Shown here in pieces: positions 31,817 to 42,811 of a stretch of 64,000 nt of DNA (within the stretch, counting starts at the first letter, position 1; the number at the start of each line of letters is the position of its first letter). Origin of the DNA: CAVXGU01 sp963761615. Its GTDB lineage: Bacteria; Acidobacteriota; Vicinamibacteria; Vicinamibacterales; CAVVIG01. The stretch is taken from contig CAVXGU010000003.1 in NCBI GenBank assembly GCA_963761615.1, forward strand, positions 3,009,157 to 3,073,156, read 5' to 3'. The position numbers were made by a program, and so were the translations under genes. The notes beneath the pieces were generated by a model. The model had not been told where the DNA came from, ran no database searches, and saw only the letters and a list, made by a program, of their open reading frames with translations.

Positions 31817-34108
31817 ATGTTCGGGGGGCTCTTCCGGTTCCTGTTCAAGTTTCGACCCGTCCTCTTCGAACAGGGCAGCCTCGCCTTCGGCGCGTCGCGG
31901 CCGATGCTCGTCGCGGTGGCCGTGGCGGGCGTCGTCGCGCTCGTCGCGCTCGCCACCTACGGGCTGGTGTCGACGACGAGCCGTCGCGACCGCGCGGTGC
32001 TCGTCGCGCTGCGTCTCGTCGTGCTCGCGGCGTTCTTCTTCTGTCTCGCGCGCCCGCTGCTCGTGCTGCGCGCGGCCGTGCCGCAGCAGAACTTCCTGGG
32101 CGTGCTGCTCGACAACTCGCGCAGCATGCAGATCGCCGACCAGCAGGGCCAGCCGCGCAGCGCCTTCGTCACGCAGGACTTCGGCCCGAAGGGCGCCCTC
32201 GCCACCGCGCTCTCCAAGCGCTTCGTGCTCCGCGACTTCGGCTTCTCCTCCTCGGTCGATCGCGTCGGCTCGGCGGCCGACCTGCACTACGACGGCCCCT
32301 CGACGCGCCTGGCCCCCGCCCTCGATCGGGCGCGCGACGAACTGGGCGGCCTGCCCCTCGCGGGCCTCGTCGTGGTCAGCGACGGGGCCGACACGACGGA
32401 CGAGTCGTTCGACAAGACCCTGGCCAGCCTCAAGGCGCGGTCGATTCCCGTCTTCACCGTCGGGCTCGGTGAGACGCGGTTCGCCCACGACATCCAGGTG
32501 ACGCGGGTCGAGGCGCCCCGCGTGGCGCTCAAGGGCACCGCGCTCGTCGTCAACGTCATGCTGACGCAGAACGGCTACGCGGGCCGCACCGTGCCGCTCA
32601 CCGTCGAGGACAACGGCCGCATCGTCGCCTCCCAGAACGTGACGCTGCCGCCCGACGGCGAGTCCACCACGGTCCAGATGCACTTCACGGCGAGCGACGC
32701 CGGCGCCCGCACGCTCACCTTCCGCGTGCCGGCGCAGCCCGACGAGCAGGTGACGCAGAACAACGCCCGCAACGCGCTCGTGGAGGTGCGCGACGCCAAG
32801 GAGAAAGTGCTCTACTTCGAGGGCGAGCCCCGGTCGGAGATCAAGTTCGTCCGCATGGCCGTCGAGGACGACCAGAACCTGCAGCTCGTCACGCTCATGC
32901 GCACGGCGGAGAACAAGTACTGGCGCGGCGGCGTCGACAGCCCGGACGAGCTCGCCGACGCCTTTCCCAAGACGCGCGAGGAGCTCTTCAAGTACCGCGC
33001 GATCATCCTCGGCAGCGTGGAGGCCGGCGCTTTCAGCGCCGAGCAGCAGCGGATGCTCGCGGACTTCGTCAGCCGCCGAGGCGGCGGCTTCATGATGATG
33101 GGTGGGCGCCGTGCGTTCGCCGAGGGCGGCTGGGCCGGCACGCCGGTGGCCGAGGCGCTGCCGGTCGACATCGACTCCCCTGGCGGACACTCCGGGCCTT
33201 ACCTCGACCGCCTCGCGATCCGTCCGACCCACGCGGGCGAACTCTCGCCCGTCACCCAGCTCGCCGACACCGAGCAGGCGTCGTCGGCTCGCTGGAAGAC
33301 GCTGCCGATGCTCAGCTCGGTCAACCGCATCGGGGACGCCAAGCCGGGCGCGACGGTCCTGCTCACGGGGACCGACGAGCACGGCGGCGAGCAGATCGTG
33401 CTCGCCACCCAGCGCTACGGCCGCGGGCGCACGATGGCGTTCCCCGTCCAGGATTCGTGGGTCTGGCAGATGGACGCGTCCATCCCGCTCGAGGACATGA
33501 CCCACGAGACGCTCTGGCGGCGGCTGATGCGCTGGCTGGTGGAGGGCGTGCCCGGTCCGGTCACCGTGACCACGCGCGAGGACCACGTCGACCCGGGCGA
33601 TCCGATCGAGATCTCGGCCGACGTCATGGATGGCGAGTACCTCGGCGTCAACGACGGCACGGTGGTGGCGCACCTCACTTCGCCCTCGGGCAAGAAGGCC
33701 GACGTGCCGATGGAGTGGACCATCCAGCAGGACGGCCAATACCGGGCCAGCTACGTGCCCGACGAGCAGGGGATGTACACCGTCACCGTGGACGCGACGC
33801 GCGCCGGCGGGCCGCAGGCCAAGACGCTCGGATCCGACACCGTCCACGTGCAGGTCGCCCCGTCCGACGGCGAGTACTTCGACGCGGCCCTGCGCGAGTC
33901 GCTCCTCAAGCGCCTGGCGGACGAGACCGGCGGGCACTATTACACCGCGGCCGACGTCGCCAGCCTGCCCGAGGCCATCGGCTACAGCGGTCGCGGGGTC
34001 ACCGTGGTCGAGGATCACGACCTCTGGGACATGCCGGCCGTCCTCCTGCTGCTGCTCATCGCCATCAGCGCCGAGTGGGCGTACCGCCGGAAGCGGGGGC
34101 TGGCGTGA
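31817..34108 (+). CDS. Membrane VWA/GATase-like protein, first gene of MoxR locus 2
   Basis: 763 residues. Two N-terminal membrane helices (about 31-50 and 62-79) are followed by a VWA-like domain with MIDAS motif D99-N-S-R-S103. Immunoglobulin-like segments and a class I glutamine-amidotransferase-like Rossmann region come next (about 390-600: FKYRAIILGSVEAGAF, FVSRRGGGFMMMGGRRAF), lacking an obvious catalytic Cys. A C-terminal beta domain and one last membrane helix (about 737-753) complete it. Such proteins are membrane scaffolds in moxR operons. Its stop overlaps a possible GTG for the next gene. Confidence 0.82.
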   Translation: MFGGLFRFLFKFRPVLFEQGSLAFGASRPMLVAVAVAGVVALVALATYGLVSTTSRRDRAVLVALRLVVLAAFFFCLARPLLVLRAAVPQQNFLGVLLDNSRSMQIADQQGQPRSAFVTQDFGPKGALATALSKRFVLRDFGFSSSVDRVGSAADLHYDGPSTRLAPALDRARDELGGLPLAGLVVVSDGADTTDESFDKTLASLKARSIPVFTVGLGETRFAHDIQVTRVEAPRVALKGTALVVNVMLTQNGYAGRTVPLTVEDNGRIVASQNVTLPPDGESTTVQMHFTASDAGARTLTFRVPAQPDEQVTQNNARNALVEVRDAKEKVLYFEGEPRSEIKFVRMAVEDDQNLQLVTLMRTAENKYWRGGVDSPDELADAFPKTREELFKYRAIILGSVEAGAFSAEQQRMLADFVSRRGGGFMMMGGRRAFAEGGWAGTPVAEALPVDIDSPGGHSGPYLDRLAIRPTHAGELSPVTQLADTEQASSARWKTLPMLSSVNRIGDAKPGATVLLTGTDEHGGEQIVLATQRYGRGRTMAFPVQDSWVWQMDASIPLEDMTHETLWRRLMRWLVEGVPGPVTVTTREDHVDPGDPIEISADVMDGEYLGVNDGTVVAHLTSPSGKKADVPMEWTIQQDGQYRASYVPDEQGMYTVTVDATRAGGPQAKTLGSDTVHVQVAPSDGEYFDAALRESLLKRLADETGGHYYTAADVASLPEAIGYSGRGVTVVEDHDLWDMPAVLLLLLIAISAEWAYRRKRGLA

Positions 34109-34161
34109 TACGGGTGCCGGGTGGCTGGGGTCGGGAGCCGGACGCGCGTGCCGGGTCCGGG

Positions 34162-35121
34162 ATGGCGCGGGCGCGGGCCATGAGCTGGGCGCTGGGTGCG
34201 GCGCTCGTGCTGCTGCCGGCCAGCGCCTTCGCGCAGCAGACGCACCTGGTGATCGTCACCGGTGTCGAGGGGGCGCCCGAGTACACCGAGCAGTTCCACA
34301 AGTGGGCGTCGGCCCTCGTCGACGTGGCCAGGGCCGACGACGCACAGGCGGACGTGATCTATCTGGCGGACAGCCCGCAGACGGATCCCAAGCGCATCAC
34401 GGGGCGCTCGACCCGCGACGGCATCCGGAAGGCGCTCGCCGACCTCGCCGGGCGGGTGCACCCCGACGACGAGGTCGTCATCGTCCTCTTCGGCCACGGC
34501 AGCTTCGACGGGAGCGAGGCGGCCTTCAACCTCCCGGGGCCCGATCTCACCGCCGAGGACTGGGCGCACGAGCTCGCGCGCTTCAAAGCGCAGCACGTCG
34601 CGCTGGTCGACACGACGGCCTCGAGCGGCGCCTTCCTCGAGCCGCTCGCCGGCGCCGGCCGCGCGATCGTCACCGCCACGCAGACCGGCGGCGAGCGCAA
34701 CGAGACGATCTTCCCGCAGTACTTCGTCGAGGCGTTCACGGCCGAGGGCGCGGACAAGAACCGCGACGGACGCGTGTCGCTGTCCGAGGCCTTCGACTAC
34801 GCGAAGAACCGGACGGAGGAGGCGTACAAGCGCCAGGGCACGATCCTCACCGAGCACGCGGTCCTGCAGGACGGCGCGAACGGACAGCTCGCGACGGCGA
34901 TGTTCCTCACGGCCGACCACGCGCGCGCCGCCGCGATCGAGGCGGTGAAGGACCCGGCGCTCCGCCAGCTGCTCGAGGAGCAGAAGGCGCTCGAGGACAA
35001 GGTCGAGGGGCTCAAGCTGCTCAAATCGAGCATGCCGGCCGACGAGTACGAACGCCAGCTGCAAGAGCTGCTGACGCAGCTGGCGCTCAAGACGCGGGAC
35101 GTGCAGCAGCACCAAAAGTAA
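34162..35121 (+). CDS. Secreted caspase/legumain-fold protein lacking the catalytic cysteine, with EF-hand
   Basis: 319 residues from ATG 34162 (GTG 34105 or ATG 34180 are alternatives). A signal peptide ends at AFAQ. The fold signature of clan CD proteases is present: strand-plus-His VVIVLFGHGS (H112) and strand HVALVD followed by TTASSG (151-156). Legumain-type enzymes have E-A-C-x-S-G here, so the nucleophile position is Ala153, and the whole protein contains no cysteine. Residues 198-209 (DKNRDGRVSLSE) form a canonical EF-hand calcium loop. A C-terminal coiled coil (about 275-319) follows. It is likely a calcium-binding pseudo-protease of the MoxR locus. Confidence 0.75.
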   Translation: MARARAMSWALGAALVLLPASAFAQQTHLVIVTGVEGAPEYTEQFHKWASALVDVARADDAQADVIYLADSPQTDPKRITGRSTRDGIRKALADLAGRVHPDDEVVIVLFGHGSFDGSEAAFNLPGPDLTAEDWAHELARFKAQHVALVDTTASSGAFLEPLAGAGRAIVTATQTGGERNETIFPQYFVEAFTAEGADKNRDGRVSLSEAFDYAKNRTEEAYKRQGTILTEHAVLQDGANGQLATAMFLTADHARAAAIEAVKDPALRQLLEEQKALEDKVEGLKLLKSSMPADEYERQLQELLTQLALKTRDVQQHQK

Positions 35122-35130
35122 GCACCCTCA

Positions 35131-35146
35131 ACGAAAGGATCCTTTC

Positions 35147-35148
<2 letters not shown>
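35131..35148. promoter_or_regulatory. 18-bp perfect palindrome over the moxR ribosome-binding site and start
   Basis: ACGAAAGGATCCTTTCGT reads the same on both strands. It contains the Shine-Dalgarno AAAGGA and the first two bases of the GTG start at 35147. As RNA it could fold and hide the ribosome-binding site; as DNA it could be an operator for a dimeric regulator. It fills most of the 25-bp gap after the upstream gene. Confidence 0.7.
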
Positions 35149-36187
<1,039 letters not shown>

Positions 36188-36194
36188 GGCCCCC

Positions 36195-37107
36195 ATGCCA
36201 GAAGAACACGCTCTGCCCGGCGCGCGGTTCGTCGATCCGACCGTGCTCAGCCGGATCGGCAACCTCGAGCTGCTCGCGCGATCGGTGGTGCACGGCTTCA
36301 TCAACGGCCTGCACCGCGCGCCGTTCTTCGGCGCCTCGGTGGACTTCGCCGAGCACCGGGGCTACGTGCCCGGCGACGACATCCGCCGCGTCGACTGGCG
36401 CGTGTACGCGCGCACGGACAAGTACTACGTGAAGCAGTACGAGGCCGACACGAACACGAATTTCACGGTCCTGTTCGACGTGTCGCGGTCGATGGGCTTC
36501 ACGAGCGGCGGGGTGTCGAAGCTGGAGTACGGCTGCTACCTGGCGGCGTGCCTGGCCTTCCTCGCGCAGCGCCAGCGGGATCGCGTCGGCCTGCTGACCT
36601 TCGACAGCGAGATCGTGACCCACATCCCACCGTCGGCGAAGCACTTCAACGTCGTGCTCCACACGCTCGACCGCTCGCGGGCGGCCAACCCCGGCCACCT
36701 CGTGGCGCCGCTGACGCGGATGGCGGAGTTCTTCAAGCGCCGCGGCCTCGTCGCCCTGATCTCGGATCTCTACGAGGACCCCGACGCGATCCTGGAGGCG
36801 GTCCGCCCGTTCGCCATGCTGGGCAACGACCTCATGGTGTTCCACGTGCTCGACAACGAGGAGCTCAACTTCACCTACGACGACGCCTCGAGCTTCGAGG
36901 ACCTGGAGACCGGCGAGCAGGTGCCCGTCGTGCCGCAGTCCTTCGCGCGCCAGTACCCGTCAGCTGATCCGCGAGCACATCGAGGCGCTGACGACGCGCT
37001 TCTCCGAGCACCGCATCGACTACACGGTCCTCAACACCTCGGAGCCCCTCGACCGGGCCCTCTTCAGCTATCTGTCGGCGCGGGAGCGGCTGAGCCGGGT
37101 GCGCTAG
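36195..37107 (+). CDS. DUF58-domain protein (locus 2), split near its 3' end
   Basis: About 303 residues after correction. Signature YVPGDDIRRVDWRVYARTDKYYVKQYE is a textbook DUF58 core. A degenerate VWA region follows (LFDVSRSM, D-x-S-x-S). GTACC at 36953-36957 carries an extra C; deleting it restores ARQYRQLIREHIEALTTRFSEHRIDY and the stop at 37107, which abuts the next ATG at 37108. As written, the frame instead runs on far into the next gene, which is an artefact of the shift. Confidence 0.88.
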
Positions 37108-39165
37108 ATGTTGTCGTTCCTGACGCCTCTCGTCTTCCTGGGGCTCGGCGCGCTGGCCGTGCCCGTGCTCGTGCACCTCATTCAGCGCGAGCGCAAGCAC
37201 GTCGTGCGGTTCCCGTCGCTGATGTTCATCCAGCGCATCCCGTACCAGTCGGTGCGGCGCCGGCGAATCCGCCACTGGTTCCTGCTGGCCATGCGCGCGC
37301 TGGCCATGATGCTCATCGTCCTCGCCTTCGCGCGGCCGTTCCTGCCGCAGGGCGCCCTCGCGGTCACGGCGGCGGGCGGGGCGCGCGAGGTCGTGATCCT
37401 CCTCGACGACTCGGCGAGCATGGGATACGGCGACCAGTGGAGCCGCGCGCAGGCGGCGGCGCGGCGGGCGGTCGAGGCGGTCAATCCCGAGGATCGCGCG
37501 ACGCTCGTGCTGTTCGCGCGCGACGCCGAGGAAGCCGTCCGCTCCACGTCCGACCATCTCCGCCTCGACACGGCGATCAACACGGCGCACGTCACCGCGG
37601 GCGCGACGCGCTACGGGCCCGCCCTCAAGCTCGCGCAGAGCGTGCTCGCCGAGTCGACGCGCAAGCGCCACGAGGTGATCCTCATCAGCGACCTGCAGAA
37701 GACCGGGTGGACCGGCGCCGAGGACGTCCATCTACCCGAGGGCACGACCGTCACGCCGGTCTCGGTCGCGACATCCGACGCCGCGAACGTCGCGGTGACG
37801 GCCGCGTCCTTCGCGCGCGCCGAGTTCTCCGGGCAGGAGCGGATCACGGTGACCGCCGCCCTCGTCAACCGGAGCGCGGCCGCGCGCACGGCCGTGCCGG
37901 TGACGCTCCAGGTCGACGGCCACGAGATCGAGAGCAAGGCGGTGAACCTGCCGCCCAACACGCCGACGACCGTCACCTTCGTGCCGTTCGTCCTGGCGCA
38001 GCCCAACGCGCGCGGCACGGTGACGGCGGGCACCGACCCGATGCCGAGCGACAACGCGTTCCGCTTCGTCCTCGCACCGGGCCGGCCCGTGCCCGTGCTC
38101 GTGGCCGAGAACGGCGGCGGCAATTCGAGCCTGTACCTGTCCCGGGCCCTGGGGATCGGCAACAACCCCGCGTTCCAGGTGGACGTCGTTCCGGCGGGCC
38201 GCGTGTCGCCGTCGATGCTGAACGGCCGGGCGGTGGTCGTGATCAACGACGCGCCGTACCCGCCGGGCGCCTCCGGCGGCGCGCTCCAGCGCTTCGTCGA
38301 AGGCGGCGGCGGTCTGCTCGTCGCGCTGGGCCAGCACAGCACGTGGCCGTCGACCGACACGACGCTGCTGCCCGGGAAGCTCGGGGAGACGGTCGACCGC
38401 CTGAGCGGGCGCGGCGGCGCGATCGGCTATCTCGACTACGACCACCCCGTGCTCGAGATCTTCAAGGCGCCGCGCAGCGGCGACTTCACGACCGGGCACA
38501 TCTTCCGCTATCGCACCCTCGTCCCGGGGCCCAACGACCACGTGCTCGCCCGGTTCGACGACGGGGCGGCCGCCGCCGTGGAGCGCCGCGTCGGCGCGGG
38601 GCGCGTCATCGCCTGGACGACGTCGCTCGACGATTCCTGGACCGACCTCCCGCTGCGTCCGGTCTACCTGCCCCTCGTGCACGAGATGGTCCGCTACCTC
38701 GCCCGGTACCGGGACGCGCCGGAGTGGTACACCGTCGGCGAGGCGCTCGACCTGTCGACGACGGCCGTGGCCGGCCTGACCCGCCGCGTGACGCTCACCC
38801 CGTCGGGCGAGCGGCTGACGGGAGACGCGGCCGAGGGCCGGACCGGCTTCCTCGAGCTCGACGAGCAGGGCTTCTACGAGGTGCGCGACCCCTCGAAGAA
38901 CGAGTCCCGGCCGTTCTCCGTGGCGGTGAACCTCGATCCGGCCGAGTCCGACCTCGCGCCGATGGATCCGGGTGAGCTGGTGGCCGCGGTCACCGGCCGC
39001 GCGACGCCCACCCAGAGCGTGTCCGCCCAGCCCGATCGGCTCTCGCCGGCGGACGCCGAGCGCCGCCAGTCGTTCTGGTGGTACCTGCTGCTGGCGGGGC
39101 TCGTGCTGCTGGCCGCAGAGATGCTGGTGGCGAACCGCCTGTCACAAAAAGAACGCTTTCTGTAA
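37108..39165 (+). CDS. BatA-like VWA membrane protein (locus 2)
   Basis: 685 residues. The N-terminus MLSFLTPLVFLGLGALAVPV with HLIQRERKHVVRFPSLMFI is the BatA aerotolerance-type leader. A second helix lies at about 58-77. The VWA domain has MIDAS D100-D-S-A-S104. A long beta-rich periplasmic region includes a GATase-like segment (QRFVEGGGGLLVALG), and a C-terminal helix (YLLLAGLVLLAAEMLVA) ends the protein. It begins immediately after the DUF58 stop. Its architecture parallels the first gene of the locus, suggesting two related membrane scaffolds. Confidence 0.87.
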   Translation: MLSFLTPLVFLGLGALAVPVLVHLIQRERKHVVRFPSLMFIQRIPYQSVRRRRIRHWFLLAMRALAMMLIVLAFARPFLPQGALAVTAAGGAREVVILLDDSASMGYGDQWSRAQAAARRAVEAVNPEDRATLVLFARDAEEAVRSTSDHLRLDTAINTAHVTAGATRYGPALKLAQSVLAESTRKRHEVILISDLQKTGWTGAEDVHLPEGTTVTPVSVATSDAANVAVTAASFARAEFSGQERITVTAALVNRSAAARTAVPVTLQVDGHEIESKAVNLPPNTPTTVTFVPFVLAQPNARGTVTAGTDPMPSDNAFRFVLAPGRPVPVLVAENGGGNSSLYLSRALGIGNNPAFQVDVVPAGRVSPSMLNGRAVVVINDAPYPPGASGGALQRFVEGGGGLLVALGQHSTWPSTDTTLLPGKLGETVDRLSGRGGAIGYLDYDHPVLEIFKAPRSGDFTTGHIFRYRTLVPGPNDHVLARFDDGAAAAVERRVGAGRVIAWTTSLDDSWTDLPLRPVYLPLVHEMVRYLARYRDAPEWYTVGEALDLSTTAVAGLTRRVTLTPSGERLTGDAAEGRTGFLELDEQGFYEVRDPSKNESRPFSVAVNLDPAESDLAPMDPGELVAAVTGRATPTQSVSAQPDRLSPADAERRQSFWWYLLLAGLVLLAAEMLVANRLSQKERFL

Positions 39166-39209
39166 ACGGCCGTTCCTGTAAGCTGATAGCTACATCCGGG
39201 GGGACCTGC

Positions 39210-42200
39210 ATGAGCGAGGCACACCGCGACGAGCTCGTCGGCGTCATCCGTGAAGTGCGCAGCCGCTGGCGCCAGAAGCTGGCCGTGCGCGGCGCGCTGG
39301 TGGTGGTCGCGGGGAGCATCCTGGCCTTCCTGCTGTCGGCCCGCGGCCTCGAAGCCTTCCGCTTCTCGACGACGTCCATCGTCACCTTCCGCATCGTCAT
39401 CTTCGCGGTGTTCGCCGCGCTGGCCGGGTACTGGCTGATCCGTCCGCTGCGGCGGCGGGTCTCCGACTCGCAGGTCGCGCTGTACCTCGAGGAGTACGAT
39501 CCCTCGCTGGAGGCGGCGCTGCTGAGCGCGGTGGAAGCCTCGTCGGCCGACACCGCCGACCCGTCGCACTCGCCGGCGCTCGTCAATCGTCTCGTCGCCG
39601 ACGCGGTCGCGAAGTGCCGCGCGGCCGAGCACGGCCTCCAGCTCGAGCGGGCGACGATCGTGCGCCACGCGCTGACGGCCGCCGGCATCGCCGTGCTCGC
39701 GGCGCTCGTCGTCGGCTTCGGCCCCGACTACTTCCGCCACGGCTTCTCGGCGCTGTTCGAGCTGTCGCGAAGCGCCGAGGCGGCCAGCCCGTACCACATC
39801 GCCGTGACGCCGGGCAACGCGACCGTGCCGCGCGGCTCCGACCAGACCGTCCGCGCGACGGTCTCCGGCTTCAAGGCGGGCACGGCCGAGCTGATGATGC
39901 GCGCCTCGTCGAGCGGCGAGTATCAGACGGTGCCGCTCGTGGCGACCTCGGATCCGAACGCCTTCGAGGGCATCCTCTTCCACCTGGATCAGCCGCTCGA
40001 CTACTACGTCGAGGCGGCCGGCGTGCGGTCGGACCGCTACCGGATGTCACTGGTGGATCTGCCGGCCGTGAAGAAGCTCGACCTCGAGTACCACTTCCCG
40101 GCGTACTCCGGGCTCGAGCCGCAGAAGATCGAGGACGGCGGCGACGTGGCGGCGCTCAAGGGCACGGTCGTGACCCTGTCGATCACGCCGACGATGAAGA
40201 CCGCCGGCGGGCGGATCCGGCTGAACGACAGCGACTCGGCGCCGCTGGCGCTCCAGGCCGACGGCTCGCTGACCGGCCAGTTCACGATCGCGAAGGAAGG
40301 CTTCTACCGCATCGAGCTGCAGGGGCCCGACGGCAAACCCGTGACGGCCTCGCCGCAGTACACGATCGACGCGCTCGCCGATCAGCCGCCCGTGGTGACC
40401 TTCGCGAAGCCCGGACGGGACACCGACGCGAGCCCCGTCGAGGAAGTGTTCGCCGAGGTGCACGCGAGCGACGACTACGGCGTGCAGAAGCTCGACCTCA
40501 TGTACTCCACCAACGGCGGGCCCGAGAAGTCCGTCTCGCTCTTCGGCGGCGGCAAGGCCCTTCCCGAGGTGCAGGCGGGCCACACAATCTACCTCGAGGA
40601 GCTCGGTCTGAAGCCCGGCGATTTCGTCTGGTCCTACGCGAAGGCCACCGACACCGACACGGTCGACGGCCCGCAGTCGACGATGAGCGACATCTACTTC
40701 GTCCAGATCCGCCCCTTCAAGAAGGACTACCGGGCCACGGAGTCGTCGGGGCGGCGGGGCGGCGGGGGCGGCGGCGGGGCCGGCAACCAGGTCAACGCGC
40801 TGTCGCAGCAGGAGCGCGAGATCGTCGCGGCGACCTTCAACACCGTGCGCGACCAGGACACGATGTCGAAGGACAAGTACCGCGAGAACGTGGTGTTCCT
40901 GACGCTGTCGCAGTCGCGCCTGCGCGAGCAGGTCGATGACATGGTGCAGAAGATGTCGAGCCAGCTGGTCACCCACGACCCGCGGTTCGAGAAGATCGGA
41001 GAGCTCATGCCGCAGGCCTCCAAGGCGATGAAGGAGGCCGAGGCGCAGCTGCGGGATCAGAAGGCCAAGGACGCGCTGTCGCCCGAGCAGAAGGCGCTGC
41101 AGCTCCTGCAGCAGGCCGAGCAGGACTACGAGGTGCAGGTGTCGATGAGCCGCGGCGGCGGGGGCGGCGGCGGCGGCAACCAGCAGATGCAGGACGAGCT
41201 GGCGCAGCTGTTTCAGGCGGAAATGGACAAGCTCGGGAACCAGTACCAGACGCAGAGCCGCGCCGAACAGCAGAACGCCGACCAGCAGATCGACGAGCTC
41301 TCGGAGCGCCTGAAGGAGCTCGCGCAGCGCCAGCAGCAGGAAGCCGACCGGCAGCGGCGCCTCGCGCAGGGCGGCCAGACGGGCGCGTCGGGCACGGGCG
41401 CGGGGGAGCGCGCGCTCGCCGACGAGCTCGAGAAGGCCGCGCGTCAGCTCGAGCAGCTCACGCGCGACCAGCCGCAGTACCAGAACCTGTCCGATGTCGC
41501 GCAGCAGCTGCGGCAGGCGGCCGACCAGATGCGGCGGGCCGCGGCCAACGGCGCACAGGATGGCGGCGCGGCCGCCGCGCAGGCCCAGGAGCGCTTGCGC
41601 GAGGCGCAGCAGCGGCTCGCCCAGACGCAGTCCGGCCGTGGCGACCGCGACGTCCAGGATGCGCTGAAGCGCGCCCAGGACCTCGTCGACCGCCAGAAGC
41701 AGGTGCAGTCCGAAGTGCAGCAGCTGCAGCAGGCGGGTGCGGATCGCCAGGGCGACGCCCAGCGCATCGCGTCGCAGAAGGATCAGATGGAAGCCGCGGT
41801 CGGCGACCTCGAGCAGCAGCTCCAGAAGCTCGCGGACGGCACGCGCCGCGACGACCGCGCGGCCTCGAGCAAGCTGCAGGAGGCGGCCAACGACATCAAC
41901 GCGAACAAGGTGAAGGAGAAGATCCACTACTCGAAGGGCCTGCTCGAGGCGGGCGGCGACAACCCCGAGTTCGCGCGCGGCTTCGAGGAGTCGATCGGCT
42001 CCGACCTGAACGGGCTCCGCGACAAGATTGCGGACGCGTCGAAGGCCATGGGCCAGTCGGCCAAGCAGGACGCGATGCAGCGCGCGGCCGACCAGGCCGC
42101 CAGCCTCCGCCGCGGCATGGAGTCGCTCGGCGAGCGCATGCGCCAGCAGGCACAGCAGGGCCAGAACGGCCGGCAGGGTCAGCAGGCGCAGAGCGGGCAG

Positions 42201-42809
42201 CCGGGCCAACAGGGGCAGCAGGGCCAGCAGGCGGAAAACGGCCAGCAAGGCCAGCAGGGCCAACAGGGGCAGCAGGGCCAACAGGGGCAGAACGGGCAGC
42301 AGGGCCAACAGGGGCAGAACGGGCAGCAGGGCCAGCAAGGTCAGGGCGGCCAGCAGGGCGGCGGTCAACAGGCTCGCAGCGGCCAGGGCGGCGGGTACAA
42401 CGGCGGCGCCTACGGCGGCTACCGCGGCGGCAACGGCTACTGGAACGGCGACGACGTCCGCCAGTGGCAGCAGCAGGCCCGCGAGTGGACGAACGACGCC
42501 GAAGCGCTGCGCCGCACCCTCCAGGGTCAGGGGTACGACGCGCGCGATCTCAACCAGATCCTCGACAACCTGCGCCAGTTCGAGAACCTCGATTCGTACA
42601 CGAAGCCGCGCAACCTCGAGGCCCTGCAGGCGCAGACGCTGGAGCAGCTGAAGCAGTTCGAGTTCGACCTGCGAAAGAAGATGGGATCGGACGACCAGCA
42701 GCAGCTCCTGCTGTCCGGATCCGACGAGGCGCCGGCCGCGTTCCGCAGCGCCATCGAGGAGTACCTACCGCGAGCTCGCGAAGCGCGGCTCGAAGTAATG
42801 ATCAGCTAG
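39210..42809 (+). CDS. Large Gln-rich coiled-coil membrane protein (DUF4175-like), frameshift at the C-terminus
   Basis: 1,199 residues as written. Membrane helices lie near 29-45, 59-75 and 158-175. Immunoglobulin-like domains follow (about 200-490), then Gly-rich hinges and a very long Gln/Glu/Arg-rich coiled coil (about 540-960). Next come a GQQGQ repeat tract and a C-terminal domain (WQQQAREWTNDAEALRRTL). The layout matches DUF4175-like proteins of moxR loci. GTACC at 42761-42765 has one extra C. Corrected, the protein ends EEYYRELAKRGSK at 42798. Start ATG 39210 is chosen for the membrane-protein N-terminus; GGGGGG lies upstream. Confidence 0.8.
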   Translation: MSEAHRDELVGVIREVRSRWRQKLAVRGALVVVAGSILAFLLSARGLEAFRFSTTSIVTFRIVIFAVFAALAGYWLIRPLRRRVSDSQVALYLEEYDPSLEAALLSAVEASSADTADPSHSPALVNRLVADAVAKCRAAEHGLQLERATIVRHALTAAGIAVLAALVVGFGPDYFRHGFSALFELSRSAEAASPYHIAVTPGNATVPRGSDQTVRATVSGFKAGTAELMMRASSSGEYQTVPLVATSDPNAFEGILFHLDQPLDYYVEAAGVRSDRYRMSLVDLPAVKKLDLEYHFPAYSGLEPQKIEDGGDVAALKGTVVTLSITPTMKTAGGRIRLNDSDSAPLALQADGSLTGQFTIAKEGFYRIELQGPDGKPVTASPQYTIDALADQPPVVTFAKPGRDTDASPVEEVFAEVHASDDYGVQKLDLMYSTNGGPEKSVSLFGGGKALPEVQAGHTIYLEELGLKPGDFVWSYAKATDTDTVDGPQSTMSDIYFVQIRPFKKDYRATESSGRRGGGGGGGAGNQVNALSQQEREIVAATFNTVRDQDTMSKDKYRENVVFLTLSQSRLREQVDDMVQKMSSQLVTHDPRFEKIGELMPQASKAMKEAEAQLRDQKAKDALSPEQKALQLLQQAEQDYEVQVSMSRGGGGGGGGNQQMQDELAQLFQAEMDKLGNQYQTQSRAEQQNADQQIDELSERLKELAQRQQQEADRQRRLAQGGQTGASGTGAGERALADELEKAARQLEQLTRDQPQYQNLSDVAQQLRQAADQMRRAAANGAQDGGAAAAQAQERLREAQQRLAQTQSGRGDRDVQDALKRAQDLVDRQKQVQSEVQQLQQAGADRQGDAQRIASQKDQMEAAVGDLEQQLQKLADGTRRDDRAASSKLQEAANDINANKVKEKIHYSKGLLEAGGDNPEFARGFEESIGSDLNGLRDKIADASKAMGQSAKQDAMQRAADQAASLRRGMESLGERMRQQAQQGQNGRQGQQAQSGQPGQQGQQGQQAENGQQGQQGQQGQQGQQGQNGQQGQQGQNGQQGQQGQGGQQGGGQQARSGQGGGYNGGAYGGYRGGNGYWNGDDVRQWQQQAREWTNDAEALRRTLQGQGYDARDLNQILDNLRQFENLDSYTKPRNLEALQAQTLEQLKQFEFDLRKKMGSDDQQQLLLSGSDEAPAAFRSAIEEYLPRAREARLEVMIS
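42150..42370. repeat. In-gene Gly-Gln repeat tract
   Basis: Imperfect 9- to 21-bp units of CAGGGCCAGCAG and AACGGGCAGCAG type encode about 70 residues of GQQGQ and GQNGQ inside the coiled-coil protein. Units stay in frame, so length changes would preserve the C-terminal domain. The tract is probably a flexible, length-variable linker. Confidence 0.85.
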
Positions 42810-42811
42810 GA

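Noticed and set aside
36195..38975. A 926-codon open frame starting at the DUF58 gene
   Set aside because: After 36957 it continues out of frame across the BatA-like gene only because of the extra base in GTACC. The corrected DUF58 gene stops at 37107.
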